Assembly (NCBI GenBank): GCA_007117525.1
Contig: SKGJ01000386.1
Span: 1 to 8,435, forward strand
Direction of reading: 5' to 3'
Length of the DNA stretch: 8,435 nucleotides
Source of the DNA: Alkalimonas sp.
GTDB taxonomy: Bacteria; Pseudomonadota; Gammaproteobacteria; Enterobacterales; Alteromonadaceae
The notes under the pieces were generated by a model, which worked only from the letters and a program-made list of their open reading frames with translations, made no database searches and was not told where the DNA came from. Position numbers and translations under genes: made by a program. This document shows, one piece after another, positions 6,855 to 8,435 of the stretch (position 1 is its first letter; every line of letters begins with the position of its first letter).

Positions 6855-6895
6855 CTTCTGACTTAGTCTGAATTTACCCTGAATAAAGGCTGCTT
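6842..6895 (+). repeat. Three copies of GGCTGCTT
   Basis: The 8-mer occurs at 6842-6849, 6850-6857 (exact tandem) and 6888-6895. The first two form part of the 3' side of the second stem-loop and the third lies in the loop of a TGAATAA/TTATTCA dyad. They may be a repeated protein site or a local duplication remnant. Confidence 0.4.
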
Positions 6896-6906
6896 AGTTA
6901 TTCACT
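6867..6906. promoter_or_regulatory. Candidate distal pair of ArgR boxes
   Basis: Two imperfect 18-bp ARG-box-like sequences (pattern nnTGAATnnnnATTCAnn) lie at 6867-6884 (7 of 10 dyad bases by hand count) and 6889-6906 (8 of 10), separated by 4 bp rather than the usual 3. A perfect TGAATAA/TTATTCA dyad (6880-6886, 6898-6904) overlaps them. The position upstream of an arginine gene gives them meaning, but AT-rich intergenic DNA produces such matches by chance. Confidence 0.35.
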
Positions 6907-6964
6907 CCGATTGCAAATATATCTGTAGCCCTTGATTTTATTGGCTTTGCGCGATTTCAGGGGG

Positions 6965-6993
6965 AAGACAGCGCTGAATTATTCTGCAATAAT
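6965..6993 (+). promoter_or_regulatory. Probable argD promoter
   Basis: AAGACA (6965-6970, 4 of 6 to the -35 consensus) is spaced 17 nt from AATAAT (6988-6993, 5 of 6 to the -10 consensus). The -10 is preceded by TGC, an extended -10 element. Transcription would begin near 7000, leaving a 5' leader of about 30 nt before the argD start. This is the best promoter match in the intergenic region. Confidence 0.55.
6973..6990. promoter_or_regulatory. Candidate ArgR box inside the argD promoter
   Basis: The sequence GCTGAATTATTCTGCAAT matches 8 of the 10 dyad positions of the ARG box pattern. It lies between the proposed -35 and -10 elements, the classical place for repression by the arginine repressor. 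The neighbouring 18 bp (6991-7008) match poorly, so a normal tandem pair is not complete here. Confidence 0.4.
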
Positions 6994-7028
6994 GAGCTTA
7001 ATTCGAGCCGTTAAAAAGAGGTCATTGA

Positions 7029-8252
<1,224 letters not shown>

Positions 8253-8302
8253 CAGCAAAAAAGCAATAAGGCGTATACCCATAAACGTCAAAATGAAGCA
8301 CT

Positions 8303-8327
8303 GAGGCAGCCTGACTGCCTCTTTTAT
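8303..8327 (+). terminator. Intrinsic terminator between argD and astA
   Basis: A perfect 7-bp GC-rich stem GAGGCAG (8303-8309) / CTGCCTC (8315-8321) with a 5-nt loop is followed at once by TTTTAT. It lies 50 nt after the argD stop and ends 25 nt before the astA start. The U-tract is short, so partial read-through is likely. Confidence 0.75.
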
Positions 8328-8352
8328 CTGTTCCTAACTGGAGTAAGCGACA

Positions 8353-8435
8353 ATGATTGTGATTCGCCCAATCCGTGCCAATGACTATGCCGCTTTGTAC
8401 GACATCGCGGTAGAGTCTGGCCATGGCTTTACCTC
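8353..8435 (+). CDS. astA: Arginine N-succinyltransferase, N-terminal part (cut by window end)
   Basis: Twenty-seven codons are visible, beginning MIVIRPIRANDYAALYDIA and continuing to VESGHGFT. The MxVIRP(I/V)R...D...L...A...G.G(F/L)T pattern is the characteristic N-terminus of AstA (AruF/AruG family). AstA transfers succinyl from succinyl-CoA to arginine, the first step of the arginine succinyltransferase (AST) catabolic pathway. The start ATG 8353 follows GGAG (8340-8343) at 9 nt. The preceding argD product can carry out the succinylornithine transamination of the same pathway, so the pairing is functionally coherent. The fragment is short, but the motif and neighbour agree. Confidence 0.85.
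   Translation, partial: MIVIRPIRANDYAALYDIAVESGHGFT

Overview
The window looks like chromosomal DNA of a gammaproteobacterium, most likely from the Alteromonadales/Rheinheimera-Shewanella side of the class. The evidence is the pabA ... argD-astA gene order, an ArgD with the same length (406 aa) and near-continuous similarity to the E. coli family as I remember it, and a c-di-GMP/phosphorelay cluster typical of free-living aquatic species. Genus-level placement is inference. All genes lie on the + strand. I see no tRNA, rRNA, CRISPR array, IS element or phage gene.

Region 1 (1-4890) is a signalling operon. It holds the last codons of a protein ending in a receiver-type helix, a single-domain CheY-like response regulator, a soluble GAF-PAS x4 histidine kinase without its own receiver, and a protein with the order HPt - degenerate receiver - intact receiver - GGDEF. 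Gaps are 42, 13 and 21 nt and good ribosome binding sites precede each start. The parts required for a His-Asp-His-Asp phosphorelay ending in regulated cyclic-di-GMP synthesis are all present: kinase His698, regulator Asp55, HPt His55, receiver Asp306, then a GGEEF active site with an intact RxxD inhibitory site. The first PAS module of the kinase is distinctly poorer in GC than the rest of the gene.

Region 2 (4891-6750) holds pabA (glutamine amidotransferase subunit for 4-amino-4-deoxychorismate or anthranilate synthesis) and an HDOD-domain protein that has lost the HD metal-binding residues. A TTGACA box overlapping the pabA stop codon may drive the HDOD gene separately.

Region 3 (6751-7031) is a 281-nt non-coding stretch with two adjacent stem-loops, three copies of an 8-mer, candidate ArgR operators and a good sigma70-type promoter just ahead of argD.

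Region 4 (7032-8435) holds argD (acetylornithine/succinylornithine aminotransferase), a clear intrinsic terminator, and the first 27 codons of astA (arginine N-succinyltransferase). The ArgD-AstA pair links arginine synthesis to arginine catabolism by the succinyl (AST) pathway, since the same aminotransferase can serve both. The terminator between the two genes suggests the downstream ast genes are expressed at a lower or separately controlled level.
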